Program-made: the position numbers and the translations under genes | NCBI RefSeq assembly: GCF_007748195.1 | Contig: NZ_CP037920.1 | Span: 3,163,501-3,227,500 of the forward strand | Direction of reading: 5' to 3' | From: Gimesia aquarii | GTDB taxonomy: Bacteria; Planctomycetota; Planctomycetia; Planctomycetales; Planctomycetaceae | DNA: 64,000 nt | Shown: piece by piece, positions 49,253 to 58,209 of the stretch | Layout: the number at the start of each line of letters is the position of its first letter | How positions within the stretch are numbered: position 1 is the first letter of the stretch | Notes under the pieces: model-generated | The model's input: the letters and a program-made list of their open reading frames with translations, nothing else | What the model was told of the DNA's origin: nothing | The model's database searches: none

Positions 49253-50548
49253 TTAAGTACGTTCAATTTTGACATTCAGAAAATGAGTGGAACAACTAAT
49301 GCAGGGATCATACGCACGGACCAGGTTTTCACACTTTCGGGCTGTTTCCCGTTCATCTTTACTGATGACGTGCGAGATCCATTGCTTCAAATCTGCTTCA
49401 ATTTGAGCTTGGTTTTGTGAAGTCGGCGGAACAATGGATGCTTCAACGATCTTACCATCTTTATCAACAATATACCGATGAAAGAGGGTTCCGCGCGGTG
49501 CCTCGGTTGCAGACATTCCCTTACCAGCTTGATACTCGTACGACTCACGTGACTTCCCTTTTAGTGGTTGATCTCGCAGGATCATTAACGCTTCTTCGTA
49601 AGCATGAATGATCTCCAGTCCCCGCGCAATAATTGCTTTATGTGGATTACAACACACGGGCTCCAGCTTGATTTCGTCTGCCAGTTTTTGTGCGGAGGGA
49701 GAGAGTCTATCCCGATTCAGATTGATGCGCGCTAAGGGGCCCAGTAAATAGGGACGTCCTGTCGACTTTCGAATCGCATGTAAGGCCGTGGAATGCGGAA
49801 CCTGCAGTTCTTCAAATTCTGCTTCATAATTGGCGACATCGATCGTGTCACCACTACTGGTTTTCATGACTCCTGCATTCATCGGATATTCATCAGGATG
49901 CGAAAGTGAGATGTATTCGCAATCAGGGGATTCGAAGTCAGGAAAATCAAAACTGGCAACCCAGCGTGTTGTCTCAATGGCGGCATTCAAGCCCCACTCA
50001 AAATCGGGAATCAATTTTTGGACTTCTTTTCGTGTTGGCAGGCGATAAAAACCACCAACACAAACATTGATGGGGTGAATGGCCCGCCCTCCCAGCATAT
50101 CGACTAATTGATTACCATGTTTTTTCAAACGCAGCCCCCGATTGACTTCCTCCGGGAACTGTTTCGCCATTTCCAGTCCACTGTCAAATCCCAGAAAATC
50201 GGGTGCATGCAGTAAATGCATATGTAAACCGTGACTTTCGATCCATTCACCACAATATAGTAATCGTCGTAGACGTCGGATCTCAGGTGAAACCGTCACT
50301 TCCAAAGCGGCTTCTAAAGCATGCACACTACTCATCTGATAGGCAACCGGGCAGATTCCGCAGATCCGCGCCGTAATATCGGGAACATCTTCCAGAGGCC
50401 GACCGCGTAATAATGCTTCGAACAGGCGCGGCGGTTCATAAATTTCTAATCGGACTTCGTCAACGGCCTCTCCATTCAAACGAATATAGAGACCGCCTTC
50501 GCCTTCGACGCGTGTTAATGTTTCAACTTTAATTGTGCGGTTGCCCAT
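49253..50548 (-). CDS. hydA: [NiFe] hydrogenase large subunit, group 3b type (alpha)
   Basis: A 431-residue subunit holding the Ni-Fe site. The L1 motif is 'RICGICPVAY' (about residues 61-70) and the L2 motif 'DPCISCSTH' is near the C-terminus, so all four cysteines are present. Only nine residues follow the L2 His (FLNVKIERT), a short tail for the protease next door. The length and the accompanying subunits fit the cytoplasmic NAD(P)-linked group 3b (sulfhydrogenase-type) enzymes, which are bidirectional. Confidence 0.95.
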   Translation of the reverse strand: MGNRTIKVETLTRVEGEGGLYIRLNGEAVDEVRLEIYEPPRLFEALLRGRPLEDVPDITARICGICPVAYQMSSVHALEAALEVTVSPEIRRLRRLLYCGEWIESHGLHMHLLHAPDFLGFDSGLEMAKQFPEEVNRGLRLKKHGNQLVDMLGGRAIHPINVCVGGFYRLPTRKEVQKLIPDFEWGLNAAIETTRWVASFDFPDFESPDCEYISLSHPDEYPMNAGVMKTSSGDTIDVANYEAEFEELQVPHSTALHAIRKSTGRPYLLGPLARINLNRDRLSPSAQKLADEIKLEPVCCNPHKAIIARGLEIIHAYEEALMILRDQPLKGKSRESYEYQAGKGMSATEAPRGTLFHRYIVDKDGKIVEASIVPPTSQNQAQIEADLKQWISHVISKDERETARKCENLVRAYDPCISCSTHFLNVKIERT

Positions 50549-51336
50549 CAGTTCTGCTCCCTGGCCTGATCCGTTAACCGCTGGCTCTCTTGATGAAAAG
50601 CAGGTGCAGAGACGTTAAAGTTTTGCAGTCTGTGAGCAGCTTCTGCTGGCGAATCTCCTGCTTTGAGTGTTTGTGTGCTCAAACTTACCAGATTTGGCTG
50701 AGCGGCAGGGCCATAACAGCCATAACAACCCCGGTGATAACTGGGGCAAATTGCATCACAGCCAGACTGCGTGACAGGTCCCAGGCAGGCGATCCCCTGA
50801 GCGACGGTCACGCAGACTGTTCCACGGCGTTTACAATCGAGACAAACACTATGTTTGGGGGTGCGTGGAGTTCGGCCTGCCAATAATGACTGAATGACTT
50901 CGATTAACTGATACTGATTGATGGGACAACCACGTAACTCAAAATCGACTTTCACATGTTCAGCAATAGCTGTTGATTGGTCTAAAACCTGAATGTATTC
51001 CGGGGTTGCGTAGACGGCTTGCATAAATTCAGTGGTATCAGCGCCGTTGCGTAGTGCCTGGATTCCACCTGCAGTCGCACAGGCGCCGATTGTCATCAAA
51101 AACTTCGAGTCGCGGCGGATTTGCTGAATTCGCTCTGCATCGTGTGGGGTTGTGATGGAACCTTCGATCAGGGCAATATCATAGGGACCCGATTCCAGTC
51201 GGCTGCTTGCTTCAGGGAAATGGACGATGTCAATAACTTCCGCAACGGCAAGCAGTTGATCTTCGGCGTCCAGCAGCGATAACTGGCAACCATCGCAGGA
51301 CGCAAATTTAAACACACCGAGTTTTGGTTTTCCCAC
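50548..51336 (-). CDS. hydD: [NiFe] hydrogenase small subunit, group 3b type (delta)
   Basis: A 262-residue iron-sulfur subunit. The proximal cluster motif is 'FASCDGCQLSLLD', with 'IGACATAGG', 'LRGCPINQYQLIEV' and the C-terminal cysteines 'VCLDCKRRGTVC...CLGPVTQSGCDAICPSYHRGC'. GTG 51336 is selected because a GGAGGG site precedes it and the domain starts there. An upstream ATG would add ~70 residues that overlap hydG. The stop overlaps the hydA start by one base. Confidence 0.93.
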   Translation of the reverse strand: MGKPKLGVFKFASCDGCQLSLLDAEDQLLAVAEVIDIVHFPEASSRLESGPYDIALIEGSITTPHDAERIQQIRRDSKFLMTIGACATAGGIQALRNGADTTEFMQAVYATPEYIQVLDQSTAIAEHVKVDFELRGCPINQYQLIEVIQSLLAGRTPRTPKHSVCLDCKRRGTVCVTVAQGIACLGPVTQSGCDAICPSYHRGCYGCYGPAAQPNLVSLSTQTLKAGDSPAEAAHRLQNFNVSAPAFHQESQRLTDQAREQN

Positions 51337-51338
51337 GA

Positions 51339-52214
51339 TTAGAGTCCCTCCACGATTAAATAAGGCGAAATCTGATCGTAGCGAAAAATCGGCCCATCCT
51401 TGCAAATAAATTCCGGACCCAATTGGCAATGTCCACACAGGCCGATCGCACATTGCATGTTTCGTTCTGTGGAAACCCAGATTTGTTCGTGTGTCATTCC
51501 GCGTTGCATTGCTGCTCTGGCGGTAAACCGCATCATCAGTTCCGGTCCACAAATCATGAGTATCGACTGAGCAGGGTCGAACGGTTCTAAGCGTTCCAAC
51601 AACATGGATACCACTCCGACATTACCCTGCCAACCGAGGTTTTTTCGATCGACCGTTTCTTTAATCAACAGACCTTTTTCAGACCAGTCACGATATTCTT
51701 TGGTGTAAAGCCGCATATCGGGAGATCGTGCACCGTAGAGTAAATTCAGTTGTCCGAATTGATGTCGCTCAGCCAGCAAACGATGAATGAGCGGACGAAG
51801 CGGTGGTAATCCAATACCTCCTGCTACCAGAATGACATCTTTGCCGACACACGTTTCCAAAGGCCAACTCGTACCAAAGGGGCCTCTGAGTCCCAAGGTA
51901 TCACCCACTTCCATGGTTGCGATACTCCGTGTCACATTTCCCGCAAAACGAATCGTATGTGCCAGAGTTTCAGGTGAATCAGGATCGCCACTCATTGAAA
52001 TCGCCGACTCACCCGCGCCTGGCACGTACAACATATTGAATTGCCCTGGTTGGAAACGGTATGCTTTGGCAAGCGCAGGATCAGATAGCGCCAGATGATA
52101 GGTACTGACTTCGTTGACTTCACGTGTGACTTCACGAATCACCGCCGTATGCGGTACCCAGGAATTGGCTTGCGTAATGCTGTTTTCTCCTGTTGTTGAA
52201 CAAGTGGAATTCAT
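51339..52214 (-). CDS. hydG: Hydrogenase diaphorase subunit (gamma), FAD/[2Fe-2S]
   Basis: A 291-residue ferredoxin-NADP reductase-fold subunit that transfers electrons to NAD(P)+. '[20 protein letters not shown]' binds FAD, '[20 protein letters not shown]' binds the dinucleotide, and '[16 protein letters not shown]...C' carries the [2Fe-2S] cluster. It is joined to hydB by a 4-base overlap and to hydD by a 2-base gap. Confidence 0.93.
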   Translation of the reverse strand: MNSTCSTTGENSITQANSWVPHTAVIREVTREVNEVSTYHLALSDPALAKAYRFQPGQFNMLYVPGAGESAISMSGDPDSPETLAHTIRFAGNVTRSIATMEVGDTLGLRGPFGTSWPLETCVGKDVILVAGGIGLPPLRPLIHRLLAERHQFGQLNLLYGARSPDMRLYTKEYRDWSEKGLLIKETVDRKNLGWQGNVGVVSMLLERLEPFDPAQSILMICGPELMMRFTARAAMQRGMTHEQIWVSTERNMQCAIGLCGHCQLGPEFICKDGPIFRYDQISPYLIVEGL

Positions 52215-53335
52215 GTCTGGCTTTCTCGAATGGCGGCAACTTCATCTGTCAGATCAATGCCGACGGGGCACCAGGTGATACAACGGCCGCAGCCAACACA
52301 ACCTGACGTTCCGAACTGGTCGATCCAGGTTGCCAGTTTATGAGTCATCCACTGGCGATACCGGTTTCGAATACTATTCCGTACCAATCCACCGTTCATA
52401 TAACTGAAGTCAACGTTAAAGCACGAATCCCATTGACGTTGTCTTTCGACATGATCGCCCGTCAGGTCACTGACTTCTTCCACGGAACTGCAAAAGCAGG
52501 TCGGGCAAACCATCGTACAGTTGGTACAGGAAAGACACCGTTCCGCGACATCATTCCATTGTGGATGTTCTAAATTGGTCAGTAATAAGTCTCGAATATC
52601 CGTGGTATCGAATTCTCGTGTGATCTGATCAACTGCTTGTTGCCGTGCGGCTTCAGCCTGCCGTTGATTTTCGTCCGTGGCAATCTGAGTCTCCAGAGCA
52701 TCGATGACGGTTTCACCAAGTGGGGTGGCCACTTCGACAACGAAGCCATCGGGTAACTCCGTGAGCGCCAGATCATAGCCAGCCGTACAACGGGGGCCGG
52801 TATTCATGGAGGTGCAAAAGCAAGTCGATGCTGCCTGTGTGCAGTTCACGGCGATGACTAATGCTTGAAGACGACGTCCCTGATAATTCGGGTCAACATA
52901 CGGGCCTTCCATAAACACACGATCCTGAATTTTGAGAGCCGCCAATTCACATGCGCGTACTCCCAGAAACGCATATTTGGGTAACTCCTGTTCTACTTCA
53001 GTAAACTGCCAACCCTCGTCTGTTCGATCAGCGGTGGATAATGTGCTGACAGGCGGAAATAAATTTTGTTTCCAGGAATGAGGACCAACTACGTAGCCAA
53101 ATAAGGCATCGTCGTCGCGTTGCTCTAATCGATATTTTCCCGGCTCTTGAATGTCCGTCCATCCGCGTGGCAAATCTTCAACCGAAGTCACTCGATCATA
53201 CACAATCGCTTCCTGATCTAGTGTGGGACCTATGACTTCGTAATCTAAAGCATGCAGCACTTCGAATAAATTCGCAAACTGATCGATTGAAAGAAAACAA
53301 GATCGGGGACTTGCAGTCTGCATTGCTTCATTCAT
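52211..53335 (-). CDS. hydB: Hydrogenase 4Fe-4S subunit (beta)
   Basis: A 374-residue electron-transfer subunit. Two cluster motifs are seen at the C-terminal half: '[16 protein letters not shown]' (about residue 265) and '[16 protein letters not shown]' (near 355). '[19 protein letters not shown]' is typical of the sulfhydrogenase beta family. It overlaps the cNMP-binding gene upstream by four bases and hydG downstream by four. Confidence 0.93.
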   Translation of the reverse strand: MNEAMQTASPRSCFLSIDQFANLFEVLHALDYEVIGPTLDQEAIVYDRVTSVEDLPRGWTDIQEPGKYRLEQRDDDALFGYVVGPHSWKQNLFPPVSTLSTADRTDEGWQFTEVEQELPKYAFLGVRACELAALKIQDRVFMEGPYVDPNYQGRRLQALVIAVNCTQAASTCFCTSMNTGPRCTAGYDLALTELPDGFVVEVATPLGETVIDALETQIATDENQRQAEAARQQAVDQITREFDTTDIRDLLLTNLEHPQWNDVAERCLSCTNCTMVCPTCFCSSVEEVSDLTGDHVERQRQWDSCFNVDFSYMNGGLVRNSIRNRYRQWMTHKLATWIDQFGTSGCVGCGRCITWCPVGIDLTDEVAAIRESQT

Positions 53336-53847
53336 TCTGCTGTCCCTCTCGAGCTATTTTCGTAAGAATCGACATCATCAAATAACTCGAGACCAAACAT
53401 ATCGAGCACCTGTAAGCGAGAGGCTACAAGTCGCTGGGAAAGGGCAGTGGCAATGCGATGCATGATTTGATAGCCAATATCATGATCCTCGTCACAAAGC
53501 GTTCTCAAACTTGCTGCATCAATGGCAATTGTTTGTGTGTCTTCCAAGGCTACGACTGTGGCCGTCATTTCTCCCAGTTTTAAAATAGATGACCAGCCAA
53601 CCAGATCGCCTGATTCGAGCGTTAAAACAGGTAAACATCCACGGGCCGGTATGCTCATGCAGATTTCGACGCGACCAGTTCGTATTACATAGATGTCTTT
53701 GTGCGCGCTACCCTCTGTAAAAATAGTCGTACCTTTGGGAAAGTCTTGCGCACGTGAAATACGAGCCAGCTTCTGCTGCTCTTCCTCTGACAGTCCAGCG
53801 GTAAATCGTAGTTCCATCAAGATTTGTCGAAGCTGTTGCGTCTCCAT
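53332..53847 (-). CDS. Cyclic nucleotide-binding domain protein of the hydrogenase operon
   Basis: A 171-residue protein consisting of one cNMP-binding jelly roll ('FPKGTTIFTEGSAHKDIYVI', 'GRVEICMSIPARG', 'LESGDLVGWSSIL') and a C-terminal helix. No DNA-binding helix-turn-helix is visible, so it is not a full Crp/Fnr regulator. Such a gene regularly opens group 3b hydrogenase operons. It may regulate the enzyme directly, which is inference. It is the first gene of the 12-gene operon. Confidence 0.88.
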   Translation of the reverse strand: METQQLRQILMELRFTAGLSEEEQQKLARISRAQDFPKGTTIFTEGSAHKDIYVIRTGRVEICMSIPARGCLPVLTLESGDLVGWSSILKLGEMTATVVALEDTQTIAIDAASLRTLCDEDHDIGYQIMHRIATALSQRLVASRLQVLDMFGLELFDDVDSYENSSRGTAE

Positions 53848-54210
53848 AGAGGCCTCTTTTCCTGCTCATAATAGATGATAAAACTACTTCTCATCGATTC
53901 TAACTTTCACTGATCCTACCGTCTATAGACTCAAGATTGAGAGATGGGATGTGGAAATTAATAACAGAAACTTCATACTTCGTTCCTCGAATCAGAAACT
54001 GTAAGTACCATAGATGGGGAATTTCCCCAGGCATGTTTAGGGGAATTGTCCTATTTGAGTTCTGTTTTTTAACGTGGCAGAAAAGTGCAGTTGATATTCT
54101 CAAACATCATGGTTTGGAAGTACGCAAGCGAATGTTGATGCCAACAACTGTTTCAAGCTGTAAATAGTCTAGGTTTCTCCTGTCTGGTGAAGTGTCAGGC
54201 GGGAGAATGC
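53848..54210. promoter_or_regulatory. Hydrogenase operon upstream region with palindromes
   Basis: About 360 bp upstream of the hydrogenase operon. The palindrome GTCTATAGAC (53921-53930) abuts a CTCAA/TTGAG pair (53930-53941), both 75-95 bp before the first start codon, a plausible operator position. A rightward 76-codon frame at 53937 looks accidental. No FNR-type site was found. Confidence 0.3.
54175..54207 (-). terminator. Hairpin after the four-paralogue array
   Basis: Arms TTCTCCTGTCTG (54175-54186) and CAGGCGGGAGAA (54196-54207) pair over 12 bases with two G-U wobbles and a 9-nt loop. The hairpin lies three bases past the stop of the leftward gene at 54211. No U-run follows, so it may be a weak terminator. 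Confidence 0.4.
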
Positions 54211-54534
54211 TTAATGAGAATAACCACGACTATAGCCGCAACCACCGGAGAAATATTCCGGATACATCTTTTTAAAACAATAACGCTTGTAGTCTAAAAG
54301 CAGCTTATTAATGCGTTGGTTTTTATCTTCAATCCATATTATGGGAGCATAAAAAGATTCAAAAGATCCAAGGTTAATTATTTTATCAGGAGGCTTGGAC
54401 TCATTAATTGAAGTCCAAAATGAGTTTGTGACTATCGCATATGAAGGACCAATACTCAAAACATAAACCACTAATAATATCGGGATCACATACCCCAGAA
54501 CATAAATAAGCTTCCATCTCTTTTTTTCAGGCAT
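54211..54534 (-). CDS. Small one-helix membrane protein, paralogue 4 of 4
   Basis: A 107-residue protein of the local family: basic N-terminus 'MPEKKRWKLIYVLGYVIP', a membrane helix ending in 'LLVVYVLSIGPSYAI', then a soluble part with 'FYAPIIWI'. This copy is the longest, with an added Gly/Tyr-rich tail ending 'GGCGYSRGYSH'. The function is unknown. It is the last of four leftward copies. Confidence 0.65.
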   Translation of the reverse strand: MPEKKRWKLIYVLGYVIPILLVVYVLSIGPSYAIVTNSFWTSINESKPPDKIINLGSFESFYAPIIWIEDKNQRINKLLLDYKRYCFKKMYPEYFSGGCGYSRGYSH

Positions 54535-54557
54535 ATGACCGACCTCCGTGGCTATCG

Positions 54558-54821
54558 TTATTCGACGCTGGTATTTGAGTCATTCCAAAGATTAACGTAC
54601 GAGACATAAGCATTCAGTAAGAATTTATTGCTTGTTGCGACATAAATCAGAGGAGTATAAAACGTGAATACCAACGCTTCATGTTCAGGGTTTTTAACGC
54701 GCCCATCTGAATCACATAAAAAAGCAGCAGCAGGCCCAATACTCAGTACATAAAGCACTAACAGTATTGGGACAGCATAACATGTATACTTAATGAATTT
54801 TGATTCTTTAACTTCAGACAT
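54558..54821 (-). CDS. Small one-helix membrane protein, paralogue 3 of 4
   Basis: An 87-residue family member: 'KFIKYTCYAVPILLVLYVLS' leads to 'IGPAAAFLCDSDG', and the soluble part has 'FYTPLIYVATSNKFLLNAYV'. The pattern of lysine cluster, one helix, IGPxxAF, F-Y-x-P and a C-terminal Y-x-x-x-W/L is shared with its neighbours. Confidence 0.7.
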   Translation of the reverse strand: MSEVKESKFIKYTCYAVPILLVLYVLSIGPAAAFLCDSDGRVKNPEHEALVFTFYTPLIYVATSNKFLLNAYVSYVNLWNDSNTSVE

Positions 54822-54859
54822 GAGAATTACATTCGCGAGTTCAAAACACTAAGAAAGTG

Positions 54860-55117
54860 TTAAAAAAGTATTTTTCTTTTCCAAAAGTCAACGTATTCAA
54901 TGGCTAACGGTGCTAGCCATTGATTGCTAGATGCCACAATAAACACAGGAGCATAAAAAATTTCGAACTGGATTTTGTACACAGGATATTCAAGCGATCC
55001 CTTTGAGTTGACCAAAAAAGCAGCGGCAGGGCCAATGCTCAAAACATAAACCACTAGCAAAAATGGGATCGTATAATATGCAAATCGAAGGAGCTTTGAT
55101 TGTTTCTTTTCAGACAT
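54860..55117 (-). CDS. Small one-helix membrane protein, paralogue 2 of 4
   Basis: An 85-residue family member: 'MSEKKQSKLLRFAYYTIP', helix into 'VYVLSIGPAAAFLVNSKG', then 'FYAPVFIVASSNQWLAPLAI'. It is closest to paralogue 3 in the IGPAAAF segment, which points to recent local duplication. Confidence 0.7.
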   Translation of the reverse strand: MSEKKQSKLLRFAYYTIPFLLVVYVLSIGPAAAFLVNSKGSLEYPVYKIQFEIFYAPVFIVASSNQWLAPLAIEYVDFWKRKILF

Positions 55118-55156
55118 TTGAACAACCTCTAGAACCCTTGATAGTTAGACAAGCGT

Positions 55157-55405
55157 CTAAAAAAAACGAGAGCATAACAACATATATTCATTTACTAAGT
55201 TAGTGATAAAGGCACTCTTATTCATCGTCAGAAGAATGGGAGTGTAGAGCGTTCCAGCTAGACCATAATCAGTGCAGTGTCTCATGTTGCCTGACGCAAT
55301 TATAAAAGCGAGAACAGGGCCAATGCTCAATACATAGACCACTGACAAAATAGGAATGGCATAGCCCAGAAAACGAAGAATTTTCCATCTCTTTTTTTCA
55401 GACAT
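55157..55405 (-). CDS. Small one-helix membrane protein, paralogue 1 of 4
   Basis: An 82-residue family member starting at the MSEKK shared with the other copies (ATG 55405); the upstream frame to 55441 is not supported. 'KILRFLGYAIPILSVVYVLS' and 'IGPVLAFIIASG' match the family, with 'LYTPILLTMNKSAFI' after. It is the first gene of the array. Confidence 0.7.
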   Translation of the reverse strand: MSEKKRWKILRFLGYAIPILSVVYVLSIGPVLAFIIASGNMRHCTDYGLAGTLYTPILLTMNKSAFITNLVNEYMLLCSRFF

Positions 55406-55582
55406 ATGAGCTACCTCAAAGGACAAATTTCTAACAACCACAGTTTAAACAATTAAAGCAAAAAAGTAAGAGCAAATTTCAACACCTCTCAGAATCGCAG
55501 AGGATCGCCTGTGATGCGGTGAAGTTAAAGACGACTAAAATTGCCATTTGGAAATGAACCACATTAATGGAGAGTTGAAGCA

Positions 55583-56216
55583 GTGGCAGTAACAAAAGTT
55601 TTCTTGACCAAACGAAGTAACAGCAAGTTTACCCAGATGCGGTGGATTAATCCTGAGACTGGTCGGGAGCGATGGCAAAGCACAAAGACTAATATCAAAC
55701 GTGATGCGGAACGGATTGCAGGCCAGACGGAAAAGGATCTCAACGAGGGGCCATACTACCGCATCGTCAAGGCTGACTGGTCAGACTTCAGAGAACGCTA
55801 TGAAACTGAAGTTGTAACGGGCATGGCAAAGAGTGCCTCTGAGAAAGTTGGAACAGTTTTTGGCCATGTTGAATGACCCATAAAGCCAGTGTCGTTGTTA
55901 ATGAATCAATTGACGAAACTACGGGAGTGACGAAACTACGGGAGAGATTAAGACAAAATACGTCTCTGCTCACGACTTTCGGAGGTCGTTTGGTGAATGG
56001 TGGGCTTCTAAAGTGATGCCAGCAACTCTAATGCAGCTTATGCGACATGAAAGCATGGAAACAACAATGAAATTCTATGTTGTCAGAGATACAGAGGAGG
56101 TTGCAGCAGACATTAGAAACGCTGAGGCGGGCTTACGTAGCATTCCTGAAAACGGCGATAATTCAGAGAGTGGCAATGAGTCGCAAGCTATTGCAGTTAA
56201 AGAAGTAAGAGAATGA
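55583..56216 (+). pseudogene. Tyrosine recombinase (integrase) remnant
   Basis: Two pieces of one integrase remain. The N-terminal piece (55583-55876, GTG start) has the arm-binding/SAM-like region 'SKFTQMRWINPETGRERWQS' and 'DWSDFRERYETEVVTGMAKS', then a stop. The C-terminal piece (readable from about 55914 to 56216) has the catalytic box 'AHDFRRSFGEWW' (HxxR) and 'LMQLMRHESMETTMKFYVVR' (second His and the nucleophilic Tyr). Roughly 200 residues in between, including the first Arg, are gone, so it cannot be active. It ends exactly where the tRNA-Lys fragment starts. Confidence 0.8.
55911..55944 (+). repeat. Tandem 17-bp repeat at the integrase deletion scar
   Basis: TGACGAAACTACGGGAG occurs twice head to tail (55911-55927, 55928-55944). 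It lies at the boundary between the two integrase pieces, as expected of a deletion or slippage junction. Confidence 0.8.
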
Positions 56217-56254
56217 GGGCACAGGGACTTGAACCCTAGACCTACGGATTAAAA
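56215..56254 (-). repeat. tRNA-Lys 3' fragment, likely attachment site
   Basis: Forty bases match the 3' portion of the intact tRNA-Lys (60879-60918) with two mismatches, in the same orientation. The match runs from the acceptor end through the T arm to the anticodon loop, then stops. Similarity continues a little past the 3' end (AGAAG-TAAG...GAAT). It has no 5' half and cannot make a tRNA. This is the direct repeat left by site-specific integration into a tRNA gene. Confidence 0.85.
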
Positions 56255-56379
56255 TCCACGCCATAACTTTTAATCAAAATACACTCACGGGATAGTCACA
56301 GGATGCTAAGAGTTTAACAAGATTTGTTACTCTCTGTGACATGTGCTAGAATGCCCTTTGACAGATATGCGGAGGCAGG

Positions 56380-56403
56380 TTTACGTAGTAGTTTACGTAG
56401 TAG
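56380..56403 (+). repeat. Two tandem 12-bp repeats upstream of the gene at 56431
   Basis: TTTACGTAGTAG occurs twice in tandem (56380-56391, 56392-56403), about 27 bp before the start codon at 56431. It may be a regulatory or slippage-prone site. Confidence 0.7.
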
Positions 56404-56430
56404 ACATGATAATTTAGAAAGGGACAACAG

Positions 56431-56784
56431 ATGAATTCATCAGCACCTGTAATCGTCGCCACATTTAAAGGGGGCCCATTTGAAGGGACCCATACTGGAA
56501 CAGAAGCACCTGACGGCGCGATCGACACTACAGGTTTACCTGATGGAGTAGATCCCAATATTGCCGGGACTGCTTACTTCGTAACATCCAATGGAAGAGT
56601 AGGACAAGCATTTATGTATATTGGTGGTCCACTACTTTCGGCAGAGACTTTAGAAAAGTATCCTGAATTGAGACATAAGCAAAAATATGCAGTTATAGAA
56701 CATGAAAGATACACAGTAATGGAACACGAAGAAGGCAAAGAAGAGAATAGAATATATTTGACTCTTGAGCATGTTCAAGAGTAA
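56431..56784 (+). CDS. Unknown small island protein
   Basis: A 117-residue soluble protein with no recognised domain. It looks beta-rich at the N-terminus ('IVATFKGGPFEGTHTGTEAP'), and its C-terminus holds a short internal repeat (YAVIEHERYTVMEHEE). The ATG has GAAAGGGA upstream. It is the first gene inside the putative island. Confidence 0.55.
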   Translation: MNSSAPVIVATFKGGPFEGTHTGTEAPDGAIDTTGLPDGVDPNIAGTAYFVTSNGRVGQAFMYIGGPLLSAETLEKYPELRHKQKYAVIEHERYTVMEHEEGKEENRIYLTLEHVQE

Positions 56785-56899
56785 GAACAATACCTAGTTT
56801 GGGGAATCTTCCTGACCAAATTGCTTAGTGATATGTGGAAGCTAGCTTTGGTACCAATTCTTCACCAGTTCTTAAAGCAGTGATATTATTGAATACTGT

Positions 56900-57916
56900 C
56901 TAATAATCTTTGTTGATTAATGCATCAACCAAATTTCGCTTCATTGATTTAACAACTTTAAATCTTTTCTTCTGTTTAGTGTACTCGTCATTTTTTCGTA
57001 TAGGTTTTTCCAAATGAACAATAACACCCATGCCCGTAGGCCAGTCTAATGCGATGTCTCCATTTTGTTTTTTTGTGATAATACCGTCTGTTGCTGCAGC
57101 AAAATAATCATACCAATTCTCGAAGCTACTTGGATCTACTGAAGTGGAAATCTTACGATCCTGTTTGCTATAACGCATCAAATCTTCAAGAATTCTAAAA
57201 AATTTCTTCGCATCTATTTGATCTTCAAGCGCTTTAATCTCAGATTCAGCGTCACCGGATTTATCAATATGTCGATAGAGGTTCTTGACCAATTCTTCAA
57301 CCTTATTACTTGCTTCTGAGATATTGGTTAGCAAGTTCGTTGTGGTATTGAGTTGCTCGTTAATTTTTCGTTGATGAAGGAATTCGAAAAACATACCAGA
57401 CCATTGTTTTCGGAGCAAATCCACAATGTCTCGAGCAAATTCAAATGAAAAGTAGGCATTATTTTCATCGGAGCGACGCACTTCGTCAATAAAATTGAAA
57501 ATTTTTGCAGCATGCTCGTTATTTTCGATCGATGGAAATTTGATATCAACTAGCGACTTTTTTCCTTTGTTATTTGAAAAGACGTGATGGTTAGAGTGAA
57601 CATCACTTTTGACAAAACTAAAAACTGGTATGTTGTTTTTTCGAGCAGCATAATACTCAGCATTGACAATCGATTTTTCGGGATCAGCGCGATAAGCACC
57701 GCCGAATCGACCTCCTATAATCAGAATAAAGAGATCACAGTTACCTACTTCATTAAGACAACTGTCGTGAGTATGTATATCAGGGTGGTAAAAGACATCG
57801 CCCCGATCGCTCAAGACGGGAACAAATCCATATGATTCAATGAAGTCGACAAGTGCATCACGAACTTGGGAAAGATCGTAGCAGGTTGAGCTAATAAAAA
57901 CGTGAGGATTTGCCAT
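56900..57916 (-). CDS. DUF4062 (TIR-like) protein
   Basis: A 338-residue protein. The N-terminal ~110 residues are a DUF4062 domain: 'VFISSTCYDLSQVRDALVDF', 'GFVPVLSDRGDVFYHPD', 'NCDLFILIIGGRFGGAY' and 'VNAEYYAARKNNIPVFSFV'. It has the shape of TIR/flavodoxin-like folds. A helical, partly coiled-coil middle (~180-260) and a C-terminal region ('FENWYDYFAAATDGIITKKQ') follow. DUF4062 is often found in defence-island and NTPase-containing proteins. Its location in a tRNA-integrated island suggests a defence role, but the activity is unproven. Confidence 0.85.
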   Translation of the reverse strand: MANPHVFISSTCYDLSQVRDALVDFIESYGFVPVLSDRGDVFYHPDIHTHDSCLNEVGNCDLFILIIGGRFGGAYRADPEKSIVNAEYYAARKNNIPVFSFVKSDVHSNHHVFSNNKGKKSLVDIKFPSIENNEHAAKIFNFIDEVRRSDENNAYFSFEFARDIVDLLRKQWSGMFFEFLHQRKINEQLNTTTNLLTNISEASNKVEELVKNLYRHIDKSGDAESEIKALEDQIDAKKFFRILEDLMRYSKQDRKISTSVDPSSFENWYDYFAAATDGIITKKQNGDIALDWPTGMGVIVHLEKPIRKNDEYTKQKKRFKVVKSMKRNLVDALINKDY

Positions 57917-58209
57917 GAATAAATATGCTAACTGGTTGGTGCATTATTGTAGTGAGCTTAACTCCTAATTTAGAATATACAAATCATTAGTATACAAGCG
58001 AAAATGCTAGGTTCAACTCTTAGCACCTGATTTAACCAAGCAATACAGGACATCCCACGGTTAAAAAGTAGGAGATTTATGCAACATTTTACGATTCGCT
58101 TTTATACTTGATGGTTGAACATGAGGATGGATTTGGTAGGCTACAAAATGGCTCCTAACATTAACGTTGTGACGAGCTGAGTTGACGGATGGATGAGCAA
58201 GGAGATGAG

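Noticed and set aside
53937..54167. Rightward 76-codon frame before the hydrogenase operon
   Set aside because: No ribosome site, no domain, and codon composition unlike the neighbours; it is more likely regulatory DNA.
56013..56216. Open frame read as a stand-alone 67-residue protein
   Set aside because: It is the C-terminal catalytic end of the decayed integrase, and its reading frame continues upstream without a real start.
56215..56262. Possible second tRNA-Lys gene
   Set aside because: Only the 3' half is present and the 5' half and D arm are missing, so it cannot fold as a tRNA. It is treated as an attachment repeat.
56295..56340. Imperfect inverted repeat just inside the left att repeat (GTCACAG/CTGTGAC)
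   Set aside because: The arms are interrupted by an unpaired seven-base bulge and the spacing is long. It could be an excision-protein site, but the evidence is too weak to call.
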